Assembly: GCA_031256115.1 (NCBI GenBank)
Contig: JAIRRF010000003.1
Coordinates: forward strand, 1 to 5,408
DNA from: Treponema sp.
GTDB lineage: Bacteria; Spirochaetota; Spirochaetia; Treponematales; Breznakiellaceae
Direction of reading: 5' to 3'
Length of the DNA stretch: 5,408 nt
The position numbers were made by a program, and so were the translations under genes. Of this stretch, positions 1 to 5,172 are shown in pieces. Every line of letters starts with the position of its first letter. The first letter of the stretch is position 1. The notes below the pieces were generated by a model. The model saw only the letters and a list, made by a program, of their open reading frames with translations, did no database searches and was not told the DNA's origin.

Positions 1-170
1 TTATCGCGGTAAACGAACCCAAGACCCTGAAGGTGGTGGTCCCGGCGGAACTTGTCGAAGGGACGGCTTATCAAATCGCAGTGGAGACCATGAGTTCGTC
101 GAAAAACAGCGGCATATTAATAAAGAAAGTACGTGATCTTCACTCTGACTTTATGCTGGTTGCGGTATAA
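1..170 (+). CDS. DUF4469-like protein, C-terminal end (partial)
   Basis: The gene enters from the left edge. The open frame starts at base 3, encodes 55 residues and ends with TAA at 168-170. The visible part looks like an all-beta, Ig-like module: an N-x-P-x-x-L turn (NEPKTLKV), a V-P-x-x-L-x-x-G-T-x-Y strand pair, then V-x-T and a final strand ending LVAV. This pattern matches the C-terminal DUF4469 domain, which in Bacteroidetes and spirochaetes usually follows an N-terminal HU/IHF-like DNA-binding domain. The HU-like part would lie outside the window, so DNA binding is inferred from the family only. The stop codon is followed within 3 bases by the structured element at 173-284, so that element could form the 3' end of this transcript. 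Another beta-sandwich domain is possible. Confidence 0.6.
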   Translation, partial: IAVNEPKTLKVVVPAELVEGTAYQIAVETMSSSKNSGILIKKVRDLHSDFMLVAV

Positions 171-172
171 GG

Positions 173-284
173 GACGAGAAGGACTGGCCTGAAAGTAAAC
201 GTCAACACAGTTGGCGCTGCCAATTGTGTTGACGCAGTGCCACCGCAGGCGTTAGCCGAGGTGGCGCATTTAATCCTTCTCATC
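173..284. repeat. Compact inverted-repeat element: outer stem enclosing two hairpins
   Basis: Three nested inverted repeats are visible. The outer arms are 173-185 and 272-284, with 11 of 13 positions complementary; the two exceptions become G-U pairs if the minus strand is folded. Inside them is a strong hairpin with arms 200-215 and 219-234 and a 3-base loop, where 15 of 16 pairs are Watson-Crick and one is G-T. A second hairpin has arms 237-244 and 260-267 (7 Watson-Crick pairs plus one T-G) and a small GGC/GCC stem in its loop. Together they form a three-way-junction shape of about 112 bases. No T-run follows the strong hairpin, so it is not a standard intrinsic terminator. It may be a REP-like or miniature mobile element, or a processed 3' end of the upstream mRNA. 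The structure is directly visible, but its nature is not established. Confidence 0.6.
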
Positions 285-433
285 GGCAAACTCTTATAAT
301 ACCGTGCAAACGGTTTCAAGAAGGGGAATATGGTTAACGCGGTTTTTACATTTGGCAAAAACTCGCCTCAATGCGGTTACCGCACAAATTGTTTTTTCCT
401 GCTATGCCATACAATTAACGGTATTAGAATGGT
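285..433. other. Gene-free spacer with small palindromes and an isolated -10-like box
   Basis: I see no convincing gene here. A perfect TATAAT lies at 295-300 without a good -35 partner. A 5-bp hairpin with a GCAA loop follows immediately (arms 301-305 and 310-314). A palindrome with 6-bp arms around one central T occupies 372-384 (TGCGGT and ACCGCA), the form of a small repressor site or of a hairpin stem. TACAAT at 410-415 is another possible -10 element. A short open frame from ATG 330, preceded by AAGGGG, runs on into the structured RNA and is not accepted as a gene. Confidence 0.4.
425..430 (+). promoter_or_regulatory. Possible -10 box for the structured RNA
   Basis: TAGAAT matches the TATAAT consensus at 5 of 6 positions. 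It sits so that transcription would start near 436-438, on the G residues that open the long closing stem of the RNA at 434-655. No recognisable TTGACA-like -35 lies 16-18 bases upstream, so the call rests mainly on position. Confidence 0.3.
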
Positions 434-655
434 AAGGGGCGGACTTTTTTGTTGGGAAAGGTTCCCGGCAATTCACTCCGAAGGAGACTCGCTAAAAAGA
501 CTGTTCGTCTTTTTAGCTTGGAGTTCTGCTCTGAGAAATAAATAAGAAATATTCGATATTCTAGGAGCAAAACTCCATGTAAATATTCTACTAATAGGAT
601 CGGGGCTCCTGAGGAGGTTCCTCCAGAGCTTTCCCGGCGGAAAAGTCCGCCCCTT
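434..655 (+). ncRNA. Candidate structured RNA of unknown class, closed by a 27-bp stem
   Basis: Arms 434-460 and 629-655 pair over 27 consecutive positions with no bulge. Of these, 23 pairs are Watson-Crick and four are T-G (449-640, 450-639, 452-637, 453-636). All four are G-U when the + strand is RNA and would be A-C mismatches on the other strand, which favours a + strand transcript. Inside are a hairpin with arms 476-479 and 483-486, a perfect 11-bp hairpin with arms 491-501 and 507-517, and a 14-position stem 519-532/564-577 (12 Watson-Crick, one G-U, one mismatch) that encloses a small hairpin at 546-561. A CTCC/GGAG-rich segment at 606-624 can fold in two exclusive ways. A long closing stem, open interior and about 220 nt recall 6S RNA in outline, but I see no 6S sequence signature. 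tmRNA, RNase P, SRP RNA and common riboswitch motifs are also absent. A miniature transposable element with 27-bp terminal inverted repeats is the main alternative, although no clear target duplication flanks it. Confidence 0.55.
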
Positions 656-776
656 TGATGGATTTATTATAGTTTATTTGTGTGGCTGACTCGGCGGTAA
701 ATTAGGATTTTTAGCAGTTTTTTCGTACCTTATAAAAAACAGCTTTAACAACGGTAAAGCATTATAAGGGGCATCT
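656..776. other. AT-rich leader before the DeoR-like gene
   Basis: This spacer holds no gene. Several A/T-rich boxes resemble -10 elements (for example TATAAA at 731-736), but none has a convincing -35 partner. The one clear signal is AAGGGG at 766-771, five bases before the ATG at 777, which serves as the ribosome binding site. No intrinsic terminator separates the structured RNA from the next gene, so read-through from the RNA into the regulator and dehydrogenase genes is possible. Confidence 0.4.
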
Positions 777-1016
777 ATGACTGAGCGGCAAAACAGAATA
801 TTGGAAATCCTGGCGGAATACCGGCAGGTATATGAGTGTTCCCTGGCGGAAGCTTTGAATGCTTCGCAGGAATCAATCCGCAGGGATTTGGAACATCTGG
901 ATAAAACAGGGTTAATAAGGCGTGAACAGGGATATACCGTATTTAAAAACAGCAGCGCCTTACCCATAAAAACGACAAAGTTGTCCGTGTCTACAATGTC
1001 TTGTTCTTTCCCATGA
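777..1016 (+). CDS. Truncated DeoR-family regulator (helix-turn-helix only)
   Basis: This 79-residue protein is nearly all DNA-binding domain. Residues 3-55 match the DeoR N-terminal winged helix-turn-helix: R-x-x-x-I-L-E-I-L at the start, a recognition helix S-Q-E-S-I-R-R-D-L at 30-38, then L-D-K-T-G-L-I-R-R-E-Q-G into the wing. Full DeoR regulators are about 250 residues, with a C-terminal sugar-phosphate-sensing domain. Here the sequence after residue 56 (KNSSALPIKTTKL onward) resembles nothing in the family and soon stops. The start has a good AAGGGG site at 766-771. The alcohol dehydrogenase gene begins 21 bases after the stop, suggesting that a complete ancestor controlled it. The protein may be a decayed remnant, or a working effector-less DNA binder since the HTH itself is intact. 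The HTH identity is secure; function is uncertain. Confidence 0.7.
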   Translation: MTERQNRILEILAEYRQVYECSLAEALNASQESIRRDLEHLDKTGLIRREQGYTVFKNSSALPIKTTKLSVSTMSCSFP

Positions 1017-1037
1017 ACAAAAGTATCCTTGTAATAT

Positions 1038-2201
1038 ATGAAAATAAATTATTTGATGCCCACCCGTATTCTTATGGGTGAAAACTGTGTTTTTGAACAG
1101 CGGGTTCTTATATCCCAATTGGGAAAAAAAGCCCTTGTTATTACCGGAAAAAACTCCGCCAGGGCCTCTGGAGCCTACGACGATACGGTAAAAGCCCTGG
1201 AAGCCAACGGGCAGGAACATGTCTTATACGATCAGGTTATGGCAAACCCCACGGACATTTGCGTGTCCGAGGCAGGAAAACTTGCCGGAACAAGCCGCTG
1301 CGACTTTGTACTGGCCATTGGCGGCGGCTCTCCCATGGACGCCGCCAAAGCGGCCGCCATTCTGGCGATAAACGATATTTCCAAAGAAGAAATGTTCAGG
1401 CTTTCTTTTTCAAAAGCCCTTCCCCTGGCTGTTATCCCAACAACTGCCGGGACCGGTTCGGAAACAACCCCCTATTCCGTACTGGTAGATACCACAGAAG
1501 AAGACGGCAGAACACCCAGAAAATCCGGCCCGGTAAAACGTTCTGTCAATTCTCCCCTAATATTTCCCGGTTTTGCCTTTTTGGATGCAAAATATATGCT
1601 GGATCTTAACCGGAATATCACGGTTAATACTGCAATTGATGCCTTGTCCCATGCGATGGAAGGAATGTTAAGCATCCGCTCGGATTACCTGAGCGACACC
1701 CTTGCCCGGGAAAGTATTGCCATGATAATGGATTGTCTGGAAGATCTGCTTTCGTTTCCGACAAACCCGTCATCTTTTGCCGGGGAAAAACGGGAAAAAC
1801 TGCTCCTCGCTTCTACCATTGCAGGAATGGTGATTGCCCAAACAGGTACTACCGCCCCCCATTCCATGGGTTATGAATTTACCCTTAACTGGAACACCGA
1901 TCATGGAAGAGCCAACGGCCTGTTAATGAAGAGTTTTCTTCTCTGGTGCCGGGAAAAAGAACAAGCCCTATACAAAACAGATTCTTCTTTTAAACCAAGA
2001 ATTCCCCGCCTGTGTACTGTGTTGGGTATGGATTTGGAAGCCTTCCTGGACAGGGTGGAAGAATTACTGGGACAGCGGGAAAAAGCCGGCGAAGCGGAAA
2101 TAACTGCCTGGAGCGTCAAACCCATGAAAAACGCCGCCAATACCTACATAGTGCCAAATCAACAGGAAATTGAAAGGATCTACCGTGAGTCAGTTGGGTA
2201 A
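1038..2201 (+). CDS. Iron-containing alcohol dehydrogenase (group III)
   Basis: This cytoplasmic NAD(P)-dependent enzyme reduces an aldehyde or ketone to an alcohol, or does the reverse. At 387 residues it is the normal family length. The N-terminal half has the Rossmann-like dinucleotide region with GGGSPMDAAK at 95-104 and PTTAGTGSE at 134-142. The all-helical half carries the expected metal ligands D201 and H205 (in IDALSHAMEG), H275 (in APHSMGYE) and H289 (in DHGRANG). All four are present, so the enzyme is probably active. Its substrate cannot be read from sequence; relatives include butanol, 1,3-propanediol and lactaldehyde reductases. A frame stop at 1032-1034 fixes the start at or after 1038, yet no Shine-Dalgarno sequence precedes this ATG. 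The DeoR-like gene lies just upstream. In a fermentative gut Treponema it would help re-oxidise NADH, which is inference. Confidence 0.9.
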   Translation: MKINYLMPTRILMGENCVFEQRVLISQLGKKALVITGKNSARASGAYDDTVKALEANGQEHVLYDQVMANPTDICVSEAGKLAGTSRCDFVLAIGGGSPMDAAKAAAILAINDISKEEMFRLSFSKALPLAVIPTTAGTGSETTPYSVLVDTTEEDGRTPRKSGPVKRSVNSPLIFPGFAFLDAKYMLDLNRNITVNTAIDALSHAMEGMLSIRSDYLSDTLARESIAMIMDCLEDLLSFPTNPSSFAGEKREKLLLASTIAGMVIAQTGTTAPHSMGYEFTLNWNTDHGRANGLLMKSFLLWCREKEQALYKTDSSFKPRIPRLCTVLGMDLEAFLDRVEELLGQREKAGEAEITAWSVKPMKNAANTYIVPNQQEIERIYRESVG

Positions 2202-2257
2202 ACTTCCGAAGTAACTTTAGGGTTCCCTGATTCTTTTATTATAATAATGAGGTTTTT

Positions 2258-3055
2258 ATGATATCAAAAAGATGTTTATCTTTAGCCATTTTGAATATTC
2301 TGCTGGGGACGGTACTTTCTGCCCTTCCCCTGGAAAGCCTTTTATCTGAAGATTTGGTAAGGCAGCTTTTGCAGTCCGGCACGGTATCCAGGGAACGTTT
2401 TGATACGCTTACCCTTGGCATGGTTCCCCGTTATGATGTTTTGAACAGGCATATTAATAACAGCCGCAGCGGCCTGGATCCCAACATCTCTGTGGAGTCT
2501 CTGCGCTTATACAAGAAGCCGTTTTCCCAGGAAAACTGGACCGCAACGGAAAAAGTTGAGCTTTACAACGGGATTTCTACCATCAGTACCCTGAAGGGGC
2601 TGGAATATTTTTCCAAAAGCAGGAATAGGATGCATCTTCTTTTTGAATCTTCTGCGGTGGTTGAGGGCCCGAATAGTAAAAATCCCATGCCTGATCCGGT
2701 TTACCGGACGCCGCCGGCTGAAATTACCCTTTATGCCCGGCAGAAAGACGGCACCTTTGGGGATAATGTTTACAAATTCAACTACTATTCAAACGATTCT
2801 TCCTTTATTGTATATCTGGAAAACACAGGATCCCTGAGCTATGGAGTTATACCGGTGGTAGACAAAAGTAAGCTGCGTTCCATTTTTGCAATTATTGACT
2901 GCGGTCCTTATCTGCTGATTTACGGTGTCTCCATGGCAAAGGCTTCCATGCTCCCCGGTATGAAGCAACGGGTGGGAGAGTCCATTAATAACAGGGCCAA
3001 TGCCCTGCTTTCATGGCTTTTCCGGAAGGCAGACCGGGCCTTTGGGAAAACCTGA
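2258..3055 (+). CDS. Secreted protein, DUF6675-like
   Basis: This 265-residue protein has a classical export signal: positive residues K4 and R5, a hydrophobic stretch at about 6-20, and a likely signal peptidase I site near residue 22 (VLSA before LPLE). There is no cysteine there, so it is not a lipoprotein. The mature part is mixed alpha/beta with aromatic-rich strands (for example 171-187 and 207-222) and a basic, helical C-terminus after about 245. It resembles the uncharacterised spirochaete family DUF6675 as I recall it; no catalytic motif is visible. It likely works in the periplasm or at the envelope. GAGG at 2249-2252, five bases before the ATG, is the ribosome binding site. It is 56 bases from the dehydrogenase gene without a clear terminator between. 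The family name is a moderate guess; secretion is well supported. Confidence 0.65.
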   Translation: MISKRCLSLAILNILLGTVLSALPLESLLSEDLVRQLLQSGTVSRERFDTLTLGMVPRYDVLNRHINNSRSGLDPNISVESLRLYKKPFSQENWTATEKVELYNGISTISTLKGLEYFSKSRNRMHLLFESSAVVEGPNSKNPMPDPVYRTPPAEITLYARQKDGTFGDNVYKFNYYSNDSSFIVYLENTGSLSYGVIPVVDKSKLRSIFAIIDCGPYLLIYGVSMAKASMLPGMKQRVGESINNRANALLSWLFRKADRAFGKT

Positions 3056-3081
3056 TGAAAGTATTCTCCTTTCGAATTCAT

Positions 3082-3111
3082 TTGCAGAATGTAAAGAAAT
3101 TGTGTTAAAAT
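3082..3111 (+). promoter_or_regulatory. Sigma-70-type promoter for the stress/chaperone cluster
   Basis: TTGCAG at 3082-3087 and TAAAAT at 3106-3111 are separated by 18 bases and match the -35 and -10 consensus at 4 and 5 of 6 positions. The predicted start near 3117-3119 lies only a few bases before the ATG at 3122. The stress-protein message would then be nearly leaderless, which agrees with the lack of a strong ribosome binding site there. Confidence 0.4.
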
Positions 3112-3121
3112 TCGGCAAGTA

Positions 3122-3607
3122 ATGATAAAACATCTTTTCTCGAACATCGTGGTAGCCGTCTCAGGTTCAGATGCCTCCATCTTAGCGGCCAAGTATGCCG
3201 TTGTGCTTACAAAGCTCTACCATTGCAAGCTTTCCGCTGTATATGTAATTGATACGGCCACTATCAAACAGCTTACCCTCAGTAAAATATTTATCCAGGA
3301 AGAAAGCCAGGAATATGAAAAAAGCCTGGAAGCCAACGGAGAACGGTATCTTTCCTTTGTCGAAGAATTAGCCCGGGCCAAGGGGGTAAAAATAGACCGG
3401 GAAATGCGCCGGGGTGCAATTTACACGGAAATATTAAATGCCGCAGATGAACGAAAAGCGGATCTAATACTTTTGGGAGGCTGGGAAAAAGACCGTAACG
3501 CCCGGGATATTATTACCCATGCCCACAGGGAAATTATGATTAGCGCCAAATGCTCGGTTTTGTTGGTGAAAGAACCTTCTATCGATCAACTGTACAAGCA
3601 AGCTTAA
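3122..3607 (+). CDS. Universal stress protein (UspA-like), degenerate nucleotide site
   Basis: The 161 residues fit one UspA domain. The first strand is NIVVAVSGSDAS at 8-19, followed by a long helix, the strand LSAVYVID at 37-44, a helical insert at about 46-88, the strand KADLILLGG at 112-120 and the closing strand CSVLLVKE at 144-151. ATP-binding members carry G-x2-G-x9-G-(S/T) after the fourth strand. Here that stretch is GGWEKDRNARDIITHAHREIM, which lacks the second glycine and the final G-S/T, so it probably belongs to the non-ATP-binding type. Such proteins are cytoplasmic dimers linked to stress survival and energy limitation. It is the first gene of a tight run, with only 9 bases before the J-domain gene. 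Its start has no strong Shine-Dalgarno, and the promoter-like boxes at 3082-3111 suggest a very short leader. Confidence 0.85.
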   Translation: MIKHLFSNIVVAVSGSDASILAAKYAVVLTKLYHCKLSAVYVIDTATIKQLTLSKIFIQEESQEYEKSLEANGERYLSFVEELARAKGVKIDREMRRGAIYTEILNAADERKADLILLGGWEKDRNARDIITHAHREIMISAKCSVLLVKEPSIDQLYKQA

Positions 3608-3616
3608 TTCGTTTTT

Positions 3617-4375
3617 ATGGATAATTACTATTCACTTTTAGGTCTCAATAAAAATGCTTCTCACCGGGAAATAAAAAAAGCCTTTCGGGAACGGGCAAAA
3701 CGGCTCCATCCGGACATAGCAGGAAAAAATACCGAAAGCCAGATGCGCCGTCTCCTCTCGGCATATGAAGCGCTTTCCAGGGCTGACAGGCGTTTTGAAT
3801 ATGACCGGGTTTTTGCCCGGTTTGTTAAGACCTTTGATTATCCCTCGTTCTTAAAAGAACGGCAAAACGACCCCCTAAGCCAGGCAAAATTAATATTTTA
3901 TTTACTCCTCCGTCCGGACAATGGACGATTTAATCCCCTGGAAATCTGGACGGACAACGGGGGCTTACAATTTCCCCTGGAAAAGTACCTGGACCGGGAA
4001 GACTGGATGGATTGCGCCTTTCTTTTGGCGGAAGAGCTGGACCGGCAGGGCCGGTCTTTCGAAGCTTTTTCTCTGCTGGCGGCCATCACCAGGGAGGAAC
4101 GGCGGAGGCCCTATTTTAAACATTTTATGGCGGATGTAGAAAGTTTTCTTTGGGAATTGGTGCGGCTGCGTTTAAAATCATCTGTAAATGCCCAGGAATA
4201 TATTCTTTGTCTGGAAGCCCTGTTAAATATAGGGTTTTCCCGAAAAGAAGAATGCAGGATCCTCAGATCCCTTGCCGATACTTTTGACCGGATTGGAGAA
4301 AAGGGGCAAGCCGAATTGATTCGGCGGGAGATCCTCCGGCGGGGTCTGCCAGGAGGGCGTCGTGATTCGGCTTAA
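3617..4375 (+). CDS. J-domain (DnaJ-like) protein with a novel helical C-terminus
   Basis: Residues 2-66 form a J domain: YYSLLGLNKNAS, a basic helix II (REIKKAFRERAKRLH), the essential HPD loop at 31-33, and helix III ending RRFEYDR. This is enough to stimulate the ATPase of a DnaK-type Hsp70. There is no Gly/Phe linker, zinc-finger region or DnaJ C-terminal substrate domain, making it a type III J protein. The remaining about 185 residues are rich in Leu, Arg and Glu and look all-helical, with TPR-like segments near 130-155 and 213-246. They presumably bind a specific client or site; no known family is recognised. No signal peptide or membrane helix is seen, so it is cytoplasmic. No Shine-Dalgarno precedes the ATG, and the upstream stop is 9 bases away, suggesting translational coupling. 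Its end overlaps the aminopeptidase gene. Confidence 0.85.
   Translation: MDNYYSLLGLNKNASHREIKKAFRERAKRLHPDIAGKNTESQMRRLLSAYEALSRADRRFEYDRVFARFVKTFDYPSFLKERQNDPLSQAKLIFYLLLRPDNGRFNPLEIWTDNGGLQFPLEKYLDREDWMDCAFLLAEELDRQGRSFEAFSLLAAITREERRRPYFKHFMADVESFLWELVRLRLKSSVNAQEYILCLEALLNIGFSRKEECRILRSLADTFDRIGEKGQAELIRREILRRGLPGGRRDSA
4351..4356 (+). promoter_or_regulatory. Ribosome binding site that decides the GTG start
   Basis: A perfect AGGAGG lies inside the end of the J-protein gene, five bases before GTG 4362. It is the strongest ribosome binding site in the window and supports GTG as the aminopeptidase start despite the overlap. Confidence 0.85.
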
Positions 4376-5123
4376 AAACGAAAAGCAAATAGAAGGAATC
4401 AGGCAGTCCTGTAAGATGCTTTCCGCCCTGTACCGGGAACTGATTCCCTTGGTTAAGCCCGGTGTTTCCGCATTGGATCTGGATATGTGGGCCCAGCGCT
4501 GGATAAAACAAGGGGGGGGAAAACCGGCCTTCCTGGGTTATGGACCAAAAAAGAACCCTTTTCCCGGAGCCTTGTGCATTTCCTTTAACGATACGGTGAT
4601 CCACGGCATACCAACCAAGCGGAAAATCATCGAAGGGGATCTGGTATCAATTGACTGCGGCATTAATTTGGGGGGCTTTATCAGCGATCAGGCACTTACC
4701 ATAGAGGCGGGAAGGGTAAGCGAAGCAGCCCGGCGTTTGAATCAAACCACGAAAGAATGTCTTAAAAAGGGCATTGCCGCCGCCCAAACGGGAGACCGAC
4801 TCCTGGTAATTTCCCGGGCCGTTGAGACCCATGCCAAAGCTGCCGGTTTCGGCATTGTTACCCGTTACTGCGGCCACGGAGTCGGCTTTGATTTACACGA
4901 GGATCCCCAGGTTCCCAATGTATCCAAAGGTCCTAACCCCCGGCTTTCCCGGGGCCTGGTGTTTGCCCTGGAACCGATGATCAACTTTGGCGGTGGAGAT
5001 GTTAAGCTATTGGAAGACAACTGGACCGTGGTAACCGCTGACGGCAGTCTTTCCGCCCATTGGGAACATACCCTGGCTGTTACAGGAAATGCCGTAGAAG
5101 TCCTGACCGAAGAAGTGTTATAA
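4362..5123 (+). CDS. map: Methionine aminopeptidase, type Ia
   Basis: This enzyme removes the initiator methionine from new proteins whose second residue is small. At 253 residues it is close to the 264 of the E. coli enzyme and lacks any N-terminal extension, as expected for type Ia. The pita-bread fold signatures are complete: H81 in VIHGIP, metal ligands D98 (SIDCG), D109 (ISDQ), H172 (GHGVG), E204 (ALEPM) and E235 (HWEHT), and H-E-D-P at 179-182. All five dinuclear metal ligands are present, so it should be active. The usual aromatic-rich segment before D109 reads GGFISDQALT, a modest departure from the common Y-H-G-D-x-A form. Translation starts at GTG behind a perfect AGGAGG, overlapping the J-protein gene by 14 bases, so the two are co-transcribed and probably coupled. 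The HtrA-like gene follows after 49 bases. Confidence 0.95.
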   Translation: MIRLKNEKQIEGIRQSCKMLSALYRELIPLVKPGVSALDLDMWAQRWIKQGGGKPAFLGYGPKKNPFPGALCISFNDTVIHGIPTKRKIIEGDLVSIDCGINLGGFISDQALTIEAGRVSEAARRLNQTTKECLKKGIAAAQTGDRLLVISRAVETHAKAAGFGIVTRYCGHGVGFDLHEDPQVPNVSKGPNPRLSRGLVFALEPMINFGGGDVKLLEDNWTVVTADGSLSAHWEHTLAVTGNAVEVLTEEVL

Positions 5124-5143
5124 TGAACAATGTAAATGTAAAT

Positions 5144-5161
5144 AAAGGATATAATTCCTTT
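5144..5161 (+). promoter_or_regulatory. Palindrome around a perfect TATAAT before the HtrA-like gene
   Basis: The arms AAAGGA (5144-5149) and TCCTTT (5156-5161) are perfect inverted repeats flanking TATAAT at 5150-5155. The only -35 candidate, TGAACA at 5124-5129, is weak and 20 bases away. If used, transcription would start near 5162, on top of the ribosome binding site GGGAG (5162-5166). It could be an operator over a promoter or a small hairpin in the read-through message just before that site. Which one is unclear. Confidence 0.35.
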
Positions 5162-5172
5162 GGGAGTGTTAA

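Noticed and set aside
251..257. GTTAGCC resembling an integron attC core (GTTRRRY)
   Set aside because: It fails the consensus at the third R, no RYYYAAC partner is placed correctly, and there is no integrase or cassette array here.
140..358. A 72-codon open frame on the minus strand
   Set aside because: It reads across the inverted-repeat element and the end of the DUF4469-like gene. The frame is explained by the repeat, and no ribosome binding site is evident.
330..545. A 71-codon open frame with AAGGGG upstream and a TATAAT at 295-300
   Set aside because: Its second half is the closing stem and internal hairpins of the structured RNA, the composition is unlike a folded protein, and the upstream signals are short enough to be chance.
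1259..1609. 116-codon frame inside the dehydrogenase gene
   Set aside because: It is a shadow frame of a complete, motif-rich enzyme gene and has an Arg-rich, non-protein-like composition.
2202..2240. Possible terminator after the dehydrogenase (ACTTCCGAAGT, GGGTTCCC and a T-rich tract)
   Set aside because: The inverted repeats have loops of 1-2 bases and cannot form a usable stem; no proper hairpin precedes the T-rich stretch.
2240..2245. Perfect TATAAT before the secreted-protein gene
   Set aside because: Transcription from it would start near 2251, inside the GAGG ribosome binding site at 2249-2252, and there is no -35 partner.
3057..3073. GAAAG/CTTTC hairpin after the secreted-protein gene
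   Set aside because: Only five weak pairs and no T-run follow, so it is not a credible terminator.
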